Notes: a model not told the origin generated them from the sequence alone. 64,000 bases of DNA from an uncultured Aquimarina sp. (GCA_947498765.1 CANMLG010000028.1:28851-92850); one strand, 5' to 3'. Positions 17,894 through 26,830 are shown, counted from the stretch's first letter. A program made the numbers and translations.

Positions 17894-18189
17894 CTACAAA
17901 AGCGGATGAAAATTATTTACAATACTATGTAAATCCTCTAAATCATTTGCCTTGTAAGCTTCCGTAGAAGATATAAACCGATGACCTGCTAGTACTTGTG
18001 TTTTCTAAGTCCGTACTGTTTCAACCAATTGGTAATAACTGAAGTTCGTATCTGCTTTGTAGAAGTTATATAAGTGTTTAGTCCTTTTAAATGTCTAATA
18101 ATCATAGCCAAAATATTTCCTATAGATCCGACAATTAATACTTCTTTATCATTATTATTAAGCAAGTTACTTAATGCTGTACAATACAT
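17894..18189 (-). pseudogene. Tyrosine recombinase C-terminal remnant A, frameshifted
   Basis: The minus strand reads LIVGSIGNILAMIIRHLKGL, then IRTSVITNWLKQYGLRK, which carries the conserved Arg. The frame then shifts at an A-run near 18000 and resumes QVLAGHRFISSTEAYKANDL with the His-x-x-Arg-like GHR and the nucleophile Tyr, ending FHPLL. One extra A would restore one frame. The N-terminal domain is absent. Copy B has the same frameshift. It is probably dead; A-run frameshifting cannot be excluded. Confidence 0.8.
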
Positions 18190-18399
18190 ATCTGGTCACA
18201 AACACATCAGCTCCACCGAAAACTACCTTACTACAAACATTGAATAGTTAAAAAGTAGTGTTGTTAAGTTACATCCGTTTTAGAACAACAAAAGCTACTC
18301 TTTTTGTAGAATAGCTTTGTTTTACACTCCTTGTTGGCACAGAAAACATTTCTGCGCTATCACTTTTGTTTTTTATTCTTTAAATCCGAGCGGTCGGGA
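17895..18399. repeat. About 505-bp direct repeat, copy A (recombinase remnant and flank)
   Basis: This segment recurs at 20838-21340 in the same orientation, offset 2943 bp through the coding part, with scattered substitutions. It holds the tyrosine-recombinase remnant, then a non-coding tail with GCTATCACTTTTG and AAATCCGAGCGGTCGGG. The two copies bracket the Rhs tip, its candidate immunity gene and the toxin-antitoxin pair. Confidence 0.85.
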
Positions 18400-18443
18400 G
18401 CTATCACTTTTGTTTCTTATTCTTTAAATCCGAGCGGTCGGGC
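18356..18443. repeat. 44-bp unit repeated twice in tandem
   Basis: Units 18356-18399 and 18400-18443 differ at about two positions. Each runs from GCTATCACTTTTG to CCGAGCGGTCGGG. One similar unit is present near 21299-21339 in copy B. The run ends in GCTCGCGCCAGCCTGG, which recurs at 21444-21459. Confidence 0.85.
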
Positions 18444-18472
18444 GCTCGCGCCAGCCTGGGAAAAGGTTAAAT

Positions 18473-18976
18473 TTATAAAATATTGATTTTAGTTTTCTTA
18501 GTGTTTTCAATACTATCAAAATCAAAACAAATAATACATATATTTTCAAGGACTTCTTCATTTTTTAAATAATAAAGAAAAGAATAAAATTTATTTATAC
18601 TTACTATAGCCATAGCGTCATTCGTATTTATTATAAACTCATAGTCTTTTTTTAAATTTATTAAGAAATCAAGGCATTTAATCTCAAAATAAGAAAAGCT
18701 TTTTATTTTTCTGTTTATATCAATATTATAATACTTAATAAAATAAATTAATTCAAATTTATAAATGCCTATTAATTCCTTGATTGATAACTCCCCTATT
18801 TTTTCATAATATGAATTTATATGAACAATATCTATAACTAATATTTTTTTAAATTTTTTTTTAAAAAAAATATTAAACTCATGTATTTCATAATATTTTT
18901 TGAATATTATTTTATAAATATTTTTTTTTTCAAAAATTTGATTACTTAGAATTTCGTTATCTTCTTTATCTAACAT
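18473..18976 (-). CDS. 167-residue protein, candidate immunity protein for the Rhs tip
   Basis: The protein is extremely rich in Lys, Ile and Phe, and its DNA is even more AT-rich than the surroundings, which suggests transfer. It is soluble, with no signal peptide. Motifs such as KKILVIDIVHINSYYEKIGEL are not recognised. It lies 45 nt downstream of the Rhs toxin-tip gene on the same strand. In polymorphic toxin systems the immunity gene sits in exactly this place, so immunity is the best inference, based on position only. Confidence 0.6.
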   Translation of the reverse strand: MLDKEDNEILSNQIFEKKNIYKIIFKKYYEIHEFNIFFKKKFKKILVIDIVHINSYYEKIGELSIKELIGIYKFELIYFIKYYNIDINRKIKSFSYFEIKCLDFLINLKKDYEFIINTNDAMAIVSINKFYSFLYYLKNEEVLENICIICFDFDSIENTKKTKINIL

Positions 18977-19021
18977 AGCGGCTATACATTCAATCGTTCT
19001 GTTTTTGTATTCTTTAAAAAT

Positions 19022-20125
19022 TTACAACCCTGAATTAAAATCAAAAGTTCTCGCTCCACTATTAGTTCTTGTTCTAATTTTATTAGGCGAAGCTTTCAAT
19101 ATACTATTAATAAATGTATCATCTCCTGTTTCTATGAAAAATTTTATTGCTGCAGTTGTAGCGTGATTTCCTTCATTGATTACTATTTTTCCATCAAATC
19201 TAAATGCTCCTATCTTATCAAGGAACCCTTTCTTACTTAATCCATTATGCATTTGATCTACAATAAAATCAACAGTTTCATGACTCCTTAATCCATTTTG
19301 AATAGATAAAATTCCTTTTTCTCGAGCAATTGTATTAATTTGATCTATAACAGCATCATCAATAGTCTGACCTTGTTGCATTTCTATCAAAGGTCCAGTT
19401 TGAATTTTTCCTCTCCTAAATACTTTACTTAGACCTCTTCCTATAATTGGACCTAAACCGGCTGTAACACCTCCTAATGTACCTTGAAAAAGTGCTTTAT
19501 TAGTGTTAATCTTACCTCCATTTTGTATACGTTGATAAACTCCACTTCCAATAAATCCTCCTGCTATACCTCCTAATACTGCTGCTGAAGCTCCTCCTGT
19601 TTCTATGGCAAGACCGACAAATGCTCCATCAACAGCCCCCGAAGCTACACTTGCCCAAAAATCATCCCCACCAGTTGCTAAAGATACTGCCCCTCCAACT
19701 ACTGCTCCTACAAGAGTAGAACCTAAAGTAATCGCTCCAAAAAAACCTCCATCAGGATCAATACCATTAATAGGGTTATTACCCATCCCTAGATATGGTG
19801 AGTGATACTGCCCATACGGATCCGTAGTCAACCACCTTCCAATACGTGCATCCCATAATCTAAGTTCAAAAGCTTCTTTACCCGTTTCAGGATCTTTTTC
19901 TTGTCCTTGGTAGGCGTAGCGGTAATCACTTAGTGAGTTACGTAATGGCATTGGCATACCAAAGGGATAGTAGTCCGTTCCGGTTTTGGTAATTTCACTT
20001 TCACTCCATGAAACTACCGCACGTACATTACCTAAATGATCCGTAAGCTCGTAATTAGTTTTAGCGTTTGCTCGTTTGTATACGCCTAATCGGCTTGCGC
20101 CGTATATGATGTGCTCTTTTAAGGC
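19022..20125 (-). CDS. Rhs C-terminal fragment B with toxin tip (5'-truncated)
   Basis: The frame is open from 20125, just after an in-frame TAA, with no start codon before an internal Met at 19957. It begins in the Rhs core (NYELTDHLGNVRAVVSWSE, DYYPFGMPMPLRNS, LRLWDARIGRWLTTDPYGQY, NPINGIDPDGG). A glycine-rich pre-toxin region follows, then a tip of about 120 residues ending TRTNSGARTFDFNSGL. The tip has KIVINEGNHATTAAIKFF, loosely like the GxH motif of ParB/Srx-type nuclease folds; this is weak. Without the 5' part it cannot be exported as an Rhs protein. It is an orphan tip or a source for recombination. Confidence 0.8.
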   Translation of the reverse strand, partial: ALKEHIIYGASRLGVYKRANAKTNYELTDHLGNVRAVVSWSESEITKTGTDYYPFGMPMPLRNSLSDYRYAYQGQEKDPETGKEAFELRLWDARIGRWLTTDPYGQYHSPYLGMGNNPINGIDPDGGFFGAITLGSTLVGAVVGGAVSLATGGDDFWASVASGAVDGAFVGLAIETGGASAAVLGGIAGGFIGSGVYQRIQNGGKINTNKALFQGTLGGVTAGLGPIIGRGLSKVFRRGKIQTGPLIEMQQGQTIDDAVIDQINTIAREKGILSIQNGLRSHETVDFIVDQMHNGLSKKGFLDKIGAFRFDGKIVINEGNHATTAAIKFFIETGDDTFINSILKASPNKIRTRTNSGARTFDFNSGL

Positions 20126-20139
20126 TTAATCAATCAGTA

Positions 20140-20162
20140 TCTAAAATGCTTATGTATATGAA
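20140..20162. repeat. Short shared sequence beside Rhs remnant B
   Basis: This stretch is similar to 17141-17164 (see that entry) and lies about 15 bp upstream of the truncated Rhs frame. A shared edge at both remnants suggests a common recombination junction. Confidence 0.4.
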
Positions 20163-20212
20163 CTTAAATTGAACAAGCGATGACTATAAAATCACTGCTT
20201 GTTTCAAATTAA

Positions 20213-20521
20213 TTATAAATTTTGTAATACTTTTTTTAATTCTTTAGGGTCTCTCTTATTATTCCAAAAAAGTAATAATTCAATTCTGTTTTCTTTTTTA
20301 TTTATATCAAAAAATAAAGTTGTTTGTTTTGATACAACTACACTTCTTATTTGACTTCTTTTTGAAATTCTACCTTCTAATTTACCAGTCTTTAACACTT
20401 CAAGTTTACTATTAACTAGCAATGTGAATTTCTTAACTTCTTTTAAGTTCCATTTTACTAAAATAAATTCAAGTTCTTCGGTATAGCTAACTTTAGCTTT
20501 TTTACCCCAAATAATATCCAT
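20213..20521 (-). CDS. ParE/RelE-superfamily toxin
   Basis: The 102-residue basic protein starts MDIIWGKKAKVSYTEELEFI. The pattern of N-terminal helix, central strand region (GRISKRSQIRSVVVSKQTTLFFDI) and ending ELLLFWNNKRDPKELKKVL is typical of ParE/RelE toxins, which poison gyrase or cleave ribosome-bound mRNA. It lies 6 nt after the putative antitoxin gene. Which of the two targets applies cannot be told by eye. It sits between the Rhs tip and recombinase remnant B. Confidence 0.75.
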   Translation of the reverse strand: MDIIWGKKAKVSYTEELEFILVKWNLKEVKKFTLLVNSKLEVLKTGKLEGRISKRSQIRSVVVSKQTTLFFDINKKENRIELLLFWNNKRDPKELKKVLQNL

Positions 20522-20527
20522 TTTTGT

Positions 20528-20791
20528 CTAGTCAGTGATATTAAATTTCTGATTTATTTCAGACATCACTTGTTTATGTGAAAAGAAATCTCCTTTACTA
20601 ATATCTTTTCTACTTTCAAATAATAAATCTTGTATATCTACAGGAAGTTCATCATAAAAATCAACATCTTTATTTTCTTCTCTGTAACTTTCAAAAACAG
20701 CCTTCACTATTCTCAATACTTTTTCGTCAGCATCAATCATATACTGGCTTATCATATTTCTTAATTCTGCTGCTCCCATAATACTCATATT
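20528..20791 (-). CDS. Putative antitoxin of a ParE/RelE-type pair
   Basis: The 87-residue acidic protein from the ATG at 20791 (MSIMGAAELRNMISQYMIDAD) may also start at 20782. An ATG at 20827 would add a hydrophobic leader unlike an antitoxin. Residues 15-75 contain ADEKVLRIVKAVFESYREE, then DFYDELPVDIQDLLFESRKDI and KQVMSEINQKFN, as in short Bacteroidota antitoxins of the addiction-module type. It precedes the toxin by 6 nt, as type II antitoxins usually do, and probably represses the pair. Confidence 0.7.
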   Translation of the reverse strand, partial: NMSIMGAAELRNMISQYMIDADEKVLRIVKAVFESYREENKDVDFYDELPVDIQDLLFESRKDISKGDFFSHKQVMSEINQKFNITD

Positions 20792-20836
20792 ATAAACTAT
20801 TACAAATATAATCAATTCAAAACCCATTCCATAATA

Positions 20837-21132
20837 TTACAAAAGCGGATGAAAATTATTCACAATATCGTGCAAATCCTCTAAATCATTTGCCTTGTAA
20901 GCTTCCGTAGAAGATATAAACCGATGACCTACTAGTACTTGTGTTTTCTAAGTCCGTACTGTTTCAACCAATTGGTAATAACTGAAGTTCGTATCTGCTT
21001 TGTAGAAGTTATATAAGTGTTTAGTCCTTTTAAATGTCTAATAATCGTAGCCAAAATATTTCCTATAGATCCGACAATTAATACTTCTTTATCATTATTA
21101 TTAAGCAAGTTACTTAATGCTGTATAATACAT
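20837..21132 (-). pseudogene. Tyrosine recombinase C-terminal remnant B, same frameshift as copy A
   Basis: It encodes the same residues as 17894-18189 with few changes (MYYTALSNLLNNN, IRTSVITNWLKQYGLRK) and shifts frame at the identical A-run before QVLAGHRFISSTEAYKANDL. The shared lesion means that the copy was made after inactivation, or that the shift is tolerated. The N-terminal half is absent. Confidence 0.8.
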
Positions 21133-21340
21133 ATCTGGTCACAAATACATCAGCGCTACCGAAAACTACCTTACTACAAACATGGAACAGTTAAAAACTA
21201 CTATTGTTAAGTTGCATCCGTTGTAAACAACAAAAGCTACTCTTTTTATAGAATAGCTTTGTTTTACGCTCCTTGTTGGCACAGAAAACATTTCTGCGCT
21301 ATCACTTTTGTCTTTATTCTTTAAATCCGAACGGTCGGGT
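20838..21340. repeat. About 500-bp direct repeat, copy B
   Basis: This copy matches 17895-18399 in the same orientation, including the recombinase remnant, its frameshift and the non-coding tail, with only one 44-bp tail unit. Recombination between the copies would delete the 2.9 kb with the Rhs tip, immunity candidate and toxin-antitoxin pair. Confidence 0.85.
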
Positions 21341-21619
21341 TCCTGTAATCTATTATACACACAAAAAGCTACCTAATTTTCATTAGATAGCTTTCTTTTA
21401 CTTTATATTATTTATTCTCTTTGTTTTGGTTCACGAGCGGGACGCTCGCGCCAGCCTGGTTTATACCAAATTTACTAGGTAGTCCAATCTACGAACTGCA
21501 ATTACAGGATTATGATTGAAAACGGATATTCATATTTTTTTGTTAAAATATTATTAAAATCAACAACATAACTAATTAATCGCTTGAATTGTTAATTAAA
21601 TGTTAAATATATATTTACT
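21341..21619. other. Right edge of the island, hairpins only
   Basis: No gene is seen. A terminator-like hairpin (AAGCTACCTAA at 21366-21376 and TTAGATAGCTT at 21383-21393, one mismatch) is followed by a GC-rich inverted repeat CGAGCG/CGCTCG (21434-21448) leading into CGCCAGCCTGG, also seen near 18446. The AarF-like gene ends at 21620. Confidence 0.55.
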
Positions 21620-22927
21620 CTATTGATACTGCTCATAACTATCCACAACGATCTCTGCTTTTAAATCGTGTAATAAGTTATACAGTCCGAAAAAAGTACG
21701 ATTGATATACAAAAAATGTCTACTTCCTCTACTTCCGTTCATTTTTCTGAGTTCTTTATCATTAGAATATTTTTCACTCAATTCTGTAATGCTATTCCAA
21801 AACGATTCATCTGAAAAATCAAAGGTTTTGTTATGAAATGGTGAGGTAAACAACGACAACATTTCATGAAATAATGCTGAAAAATATTTTGACTCTTTTG
21901 GTGTATCGGTTGGAAGTAAAATTTCCAATTCAAACATTTTTTGTTTGAAAATTTCAGGATTATTAATGTTTTCAATTTTAGCCAATTCAAAATAAGGTGT
22001 ATAAAACTCTATAGGTACTTTTTTGATACACCCAAAATCAATAGCAATTAAATTGACCTCTTTATCTACTAAAAAATTACCCGGATGTGGATCCGCATGT
22101 ACTGCCTTTAACACATGCATTTGATACATATAAAAATCCCAAAGTGCTTGCCCTAATTTATTCCCTTCTGCTTGCGTAAAACTTTTAGCGGTAAACTCAC
22201 TCAAGTGCTCCCCTTCCATCCAATCCATGGTAATAATTCGCTCGCTTGAATATTCTTTGTAATACTTAGGAAACTTTAAATTCGGTATTTTACTACAAGC
22301 ATTAGTAATTTCTTTACTTTGTTCCACTTCCAGTATATAATCGGTTTCCTCTAAAAGCTTCCCCTCTATTTCCTTAAAGTACTTTTCGGTTTCTTTACCT
22401 TTTAAATTGAACATTCGAATAGCAATTGGCTTTACCATAGCCAGATCCGATCCAATACTATCGGCCACTCCTGGGTATTGAATTTTTACGGCCAATTGGT
22501 TACCATCTTTTTCTGCCTTATGTACTTGACCAATACTAGCTGCATTAACGGAATTTGCTGTAAATACATCAAAAATGTCTTCAGGATATTGACCAAAATA
22601 GGTTTTAAAAGTTTTTCGAACCAATGGTGCCGATAAAGGAGGTACACTAAATTGTGCCAATGAAAAACGCTCTACATAAGCTTTGGGCAGTAAGCTTTTT
22701 TCCATGGAAAGCATTTGCGCTACTTTTAAAGCACTTCCTTTCAAACTTTTTAAACCATCATAAATATCAGTGGCATTATCCTCATTCAACTCGTCTTTTG
22801 ATATTTCTGGATTTAAGGCTTTTTTACCATAATATTTTAAATAATTACCTCCAACTTTTACTCCTGTTTTTACTAACTCCGTAGTACGCCCCAACTTTGA
22901 GGTGGGTATGCTATCAATTGTCTTCAT
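21620..22927 (-). CDS. AarF/ABC1/UbiB-family protein kinase-like protein
   Basis: The 435-residue protein has ABC1 family marks: LKSLKGSALKVAQMLSMEKSLLP (the KxGQ-like segment, here VAQ), the alanine-rich loop NAASIGQVHKAEKDG, AVKIQYPGV with the ATP-site Lys, HADPHPGNFLV (catalytic loop) and LIAIDFGCIKK (DFG-like). Relatives support ubiquinone or other prenyl-lipid metabolism as atypical kinases. The VAQ in place of GQ is a minor deviation. It follows a TetR gene by about 60 nt on the same strand, probably as one operon. The substrate is unknown. Confidence 0.88.
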   Translation of the reverse strand: MKTIDSIPTSKLGRTTELVKTGVKVGGNYLKYYGKKALNPEISKDELNEDNATDIYDGLKSLKGSALKVAQMLSMEKSLLPKAYVERFSLAQFSVPPLSAPLVRKTFKTYFGQYPEDIFDVFTANSVNAASIGQVHKAEKDGNQLAVKIQYPGVADSIGSDLAMVKPIAIRMFNLKGKETEKYFKEIEGKLLEETDYILEVEQSKEITNACSKIPNLKFPKYYKEYSSERIITMDWMEGEHLSEFTAKSFTQAEGNKLGQALWDFYMYQMHVLKAVHADPHPGNFLVDKEVNLIAIDFGCIKKVPIEFYTPYFELAKIENINNPEIFKQKMFELEILLPTDTPKESKYFSALFHEMLSLFTSPFHNKTFDFSDESFWNSITELSEKYSNDKELRKMNGSRGSRHFLYINRTFFGLYNLLHDLKAEIVVDSYEQYQ

Positions 22928-22986
22928 TCATTTGTAGGTTTATTCTGTTTTGTTGTAATACAACATCACTCTAAATTTGAGTACTA

Positions 22987-23646
22987 TTATGCCATCCGCT
23001 CTTTCCATAAAAACTTTCCTAAGTCTAAAATATTATCCAATGGTGTATTATCAAATATATCAAAAACAGTATTCACAGATTTTTCAATGGCTACATCTGT
23101 TTTTTCGAAACCTGCCGATTCATCATCCTTCCAAAATTTCAATAAAAACAAAAACTGAACCCAAGTTGCTTCACTCACAATTAAAACAGGCTTTTTGGTA
23201 ATTTTTAATTTTTTATCTTCATTATCTAACTCCACTAGCTCTTTTCCGTAAGCAACTACTTTTTTACGTAAACCTGATAATTGCTTTAAATTTTCTAATT
23301 TATTTTCCGTTTGGCTTAATGCCCACAATACATAACTTCTATTAGCGGTTAACATTTCAAAAAAAGTAAAGTAAAATGTAAGTAATTTTTCTCTGCTCGA
23401 ATAGTTTTCATAATCTGCATTTTTACCCAATAAATCTTCAACATATACATAAAAATCTATCCATATGCTTTTTTTTAATCCTTCAAGACTTCCAAAATAT
23501 TGATAAAAAACAGCTTCTTCTATTTCATTTTCCTTGCAGAAAGAAAAAACACTTTTAGGAACTCCCTCCATCAATACATATTCCATGTATAATGAAACAA
23601 TATCCGATTTAGTTATTTTTTTTGTTGCTTTTGCTTTGGTTGCCAT
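22987..23646 (-). CDS. TetR-like regulator paired with the AarF-like kinase
   Basis: The 219-residue protein has an N-terminal HTH (KITKSDIVSLYMEYVLMEG, EAVFYQYFGSLEGLKKSIW) and a helical C-terminal domain. Spacing to the downstream AarF-like gene and the shared strand suggest one transcript. The regulator could sense a lipid-like or quinone-like ligand, but this is inference from the neighbour only. Confidence 0.8.
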   Translation of the reverse strand: MATKAKATKKITKSDIVSLYMEYVLMEGVPKSVFSFCKENEIEEAVFYQYFGSLEGLKKSIWIDFYVYVEDLLGKNADYENYSSREKLLTFYFTFFEMLTANRSYVLWALSQTENKLENLKQLSGLRKKVVAYGKELVELDNEDKKLKITKKPVLIVSEATWVQFLFLLKFWKDDESAGFEKTDVAIEKSVNTVFDIFDNTPLDNILDLGKFLWKERMA

Positions 23647-24009
23647 AAATTAATGATTTGTGGTAAAGATAGTAAGTGTTTAACATTATACACGTAAACA
23701 TAAACAAAATGATTTGTTAAAATTATACGAAATCAAACCAAAAGTGAATCCCCTACTAAAGTAAGGTTGTGATAAATATGTAAGATTAAACTTTCATTAA
23801 ATAAAAATTAAAGCCATTATCTTAGATAAAAAGCACATTGTAACACATAAAAATTAAAAACAATTTATAAAATGGCCTTAAATTTGATTAAATTTTATTA
23901 AATTGACAGAAATAAGCTATACAAATAAAATTTACTAAATAGCTTATAATAAAATCAGTACCATTTATCTACCCCAAATTGATAAAGGGTACTATTAAAA
24001 TCTTAGCCT
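23647..24009. other. 363-bp divergent intergenic region
   Basis: No ORF is seen. The DNA is AT-rich and must hold promoters for the TetR gene (minus) and the redoxin gene (plus). No clear operator or consensus box stands out. Confidence 0.4.
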
Positions 24010-24552
24010 ATGAAAATAAAATTTTTACCCTACGTTTTATTTTTGGTTACTTTTTTAAGTAACGCTCAAAGCAATAACACAGCACTCAGAGTTGGTGATG
24101 AATTTCCCTACTTTGAACTTGAAACCATTGATGGTGAAACAATAACATCTGATGATATTAGAGGTAAATTAGTGTTTTTTAATTTATGGTTTATTCACTG
24201 TAAACCTTGTATTGATGAGCTACCTGAATTAAATACATTAAAAGATTTTTATGAAGATGATGTGGTGTTTATATCTGCTACATTTGAAAATAAAAATGAT
24301 GTAAAACAATTTTTATTACATACTAAATTCAATTTTGAACATATCATAACTGATGCAGGTCCTTTTCTTAAAAACAAAATAGGCAATATAAGTTATCCTA
24401 AAAACTTTATTATTGATTATGACGGCACCATAAAAGCCATAAAAGGCGGATTACCTGTAAAAACAGTAACTACACTGGATAATAAAATAGTAAAAAAGAA
24501 AAGTGATTACACTCATTTTTCCAGATACTTAGATGATTTAATTAATTATTAA
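24010..24552 (+). CDS. TlpA-like periplasmic thiol-disulfide redoxin
   Basis: The 180-residue protein has a signal peptide (MKIKFLPYVLFLVTFLSNAQ) and a thioredoxin fold. The redox motif is CKPC within FNLWFIHCKPCIDELPELN, and the cis-Pro lies in NISYPKNFIIDYDG. TlpA/ResA-like proteins reduce periplasmic disulfides, for example in cytochrome maturation. It appears monocistronic, upstream of htpG. The partner is unknown. Confidence 0.85.
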   Translation: MKIKFLPYVLFLVTFLSNAQSNNTALRVGDEFPYFELETIDGETITSDDIRGKLVFFNLWFIHCKPCIDELPELNTLKDFYEDDVVFISATFENKNDVKQFLLHTKFNFEHIITDAGPFLKNKIGNISYPKNFIIDYDGTIKAIKGGLPVKTVTTLDNKIVKKKSDYTHFSRYLDDLINY

Positions 24553-24663
24553 AACAAACAAACCTATATTCTTTTTTGACACTTTGTCAGCATGCACACA
24601 TTGGTATTTTTTTTGAAACACACTAGTTACATTAATTAGTTTAACATTTAAAAAATATACCTT

Positions 24664-26547
24664 ATGGCTACTGGAAATATTAATGTTTCGGTTGAAAATA
24701 TTTTTCCACTTATAAAAAAGTTTTTATACTCAGATCACGAAATTTTTCTTCGTGAACTAATTTCGAATGCTACTGATGCTACTTTAAAATTAAAGCATTT
24801 AACCAGTATCGGTGAGTCTAAAACCGAATACGGAAATCCTTTTATTGAAGTAAAAGTTGATAAAGAAGGAAAGAAAATTCACATCATTGACCAAGGTTTA
24901 GGAATGACTGCTGACGAGGTTGAAAAATACATCAACCAAGTTGCCTTTTCTGGAGCCGAAGAGTTTTTAGATAAATATAAGGACAGTGCTAAAGATGCTG
25001 GAATTATCGGACATTTTGGTCTTGGTTTTTATTCGGCCTTTATGGTTGCTGACAAGGTTGAAATTATTACCAAGTCACATACCGATGCTCCTGCAGCCTA
25101 CTGGGTTTGTGATGGATCGCCAACTTTTATTTTAGAAGAATCGGATAAAAAAGAGCGCGGTACCGAAATTATTCTACACGTTAGTGAAGAAGAAACGGAA
25201 TTTTTAGAAGATTCAAAAATTAGCGAGTTACTTGTAAAATATAACAAGTTTATGCCTGTACCAATCAAATTTGGTACTAAAACAGAAACTCTTCCAAAGC
25301 CCGAAGATGCAAAAGAAGAAGATCCTGCACCTACTCAAGAAGTAGACAACTTTATCAACAACCCTACTCCAGCTTGGACAAAACAACCTGCTGATTTAGA
25401 AGATAAAGATTATAAGGATTTTTACCGCGAGTTGTATCCAATGCAATTTGAAGAACCTTTGTTTAACATTCACTTAAACGTAGACTATCCTTTTAATTTA
25501 ACAGGTATTTTATACTTCCCTAAATTAGATCCAAGTGTTGGAATACAAAAGGATAAAATTCAATTATATCAAAATCAGGTATTTGTAACGGATAATGTTG
25601 AGGGTATTGTACCTGAGTTTTTAACCATGTTACGTGGTGTAATTGACTCACCAGACATTCCATTAAACGTATCACGTTCATACTTACAGGCTGATGGAGC
25701 TGTTAAAAAAATATCAAGCTACATTACACGTAAAGTGGCAGATAAACTGAACTCGTTATTTAAAAATAACCGCGAGGATTTTGAAGCTAAATGGAATGAT
25801 ATCAAAATTGTTATCGAATACGGAATGCTTTCTGAGGATAAGTTTTTTGATAAAGCTAAAAACTTTGCCCTTATTCCAACGGTTGACAATGCCTATTTTA
25901 CTTTTGATGAATTAAAAGAAAAAATTGAAGCTACTCAAACCGATAAGGATGGAAAACTTGTGGTATTATATGCTTCTGACAAAGATGCACAACACAGTTA
26001 CATTCAATCTGCCAAAGAAAAAGGTTACGAAATAGTATTATTAGACTCGCCAATTGTTTCTCACTTAATCCAAAAATTAGAAACTACCTACGAAAACACC
26101 ACTTTTGTACGTGTGGATGGAGATCATATTGACAACTTAATCAAAAAGGAAGACACTGCCGTTTCTAAACTTAATGATGAAGAAAAAGAAGCTTTAAAAA
26201 CCACTATTGAAGGAGTGGTTCCTAAAGAAACCTATACCGTTCAGGTAGAAGCTATGGACAGCCAAGCATCACCTTTTATTATAACGCAACCTGAGTTTAT
26301 GCGTCGTATGAAAGAAATGCAACAAACTGGTGGTGGCGGAATGGCTATGTTTGGAAACATGCCCGAGACTTACAATTTGGTAGTTAATTCCAACCACAGC
26401 TTGGTTGAAAAAATTAATAGTGCCGAAAATGACGAATCAAAAGCTGCCTTAATCAAACAAGCATTGGATTTAGCAAAGCTGTCACAAAACTTACTTAAAG
26501 GTGAGGATTTAACCAACTTTGTGAAACGTAGTTTTGATCTTATTTAA
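24664..26547 (+). CDS. htpG: Hsp90 chaperone HtpG
   Basis: The 627-residue cytoplasmic chaperone has the GHKL ATPase pocket: EIFLRELISNATDA (catalytic Glu and Asn), DQGLGMT, and GHFGLGFYSAFMVAD. The middle domain (ILYFPKLDPSVGIQKDKIQLYQNQVFVTD) and dimerisation domain follow. The client-binding MRRMKEMQQTGGGGM stretch is present, as in many bacterial HtpG. Length is standard. A strong terminator follows at 26584. Confidence 0.97.
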   Translation: MATGNINVSVENIFPLIKKFLYSDHEIFLRELISNATDATLKLKHLTSIGESKTEYGNPFIEVKVDKEGKKIHIIDQGLGMTADEVEKYINQVAFSGAEEFLDKYKDSAKDAGIIGHFGLGFYSAFMVADKVEIITKSHTDAPAAYWVCDGSPTFILEESDKKERGTEIILHVSEEETEFLEDSKISELLVKYNKFMPVPIKFGTKTETLPKPEDAKEEDPAPTQEVDNFINNPTPAWTKQPADLEDKDYKDFYRELYPMQFEEPLFNIHLNVDYPFNLTGILYFPKLDPSVGIQKDKIQLYQNQVFVTDNVEGIVPEFLTMLRGVIDSPDIPLNVSRSYLQADGAVKKISSYITRKVADKLNSLFKNNREDFEAKWNDIKIVIEYGMLSEDKFFDKAKNFALIPTVDNAYFTFDELKEKIEATQTDKDGKLVVLYASDKDAQHSYIQSAKEKGYEIVLLDSPIVSHLIQKLETTYENTTFVRVDGDHIDNLIKKEDTAVSKLNDEEKEALKTTIEGVVPKETYTVQVEAMDSQASPFIITQPEFMRRMKEMQQTGGGGMAMFGNMPETYNLVVNSNHSLVEKINSAENDESKAALIKQALDLAKLSQNLLKGEDLTNFVKRSFDLI

Positions 26548-26583
26548 AACATGTTAAGGAATTAATTTTTCTTTTTTATAATA

Positions 26584-26630
26584 AAAAATAACCTGAGTTT
26601 GATTTGTAAAATTAAGCTCAGGTTATTTTT
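26584..26630 (+). terminator. Terminator of htpG
   Basis: A perfect 14-bp stem, AAAAATAACCTGAG with CTCAGGTTATTTTT, is followed by more T. It lies 37 nt after the htpG stop. Confidence 0.9.
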
Positions 26631-26830
26631 TGCACTTTATTAAACCCTAATTATGTATTGAAACTTTGTCATGAGGCTGTGATATACAATAAATACTAGT
26701 GTTTTCTTGATTTCAGCATAGCACCCGTTATGGTTAAATTAAAAAATACAGTTTACAATAGTATTTGAAGTAGATCGCAGACGTAATAGATTTTTTAATG
26801 CATAATTCGGGTTAAACAAACAATAAAATT

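Noticed and set aside
19605..19805. 66-residue plus-strand frame
   Set aside because: It is antisense to the Gly-rich Rhs region, whose codons give an Ala/Pro-rich shadow.
21166..21360. 64-residue minus-strand frame
   Set aside because: It lies in the non-coding tail of direct repeat B and reads through low-complexity repeat sequence.
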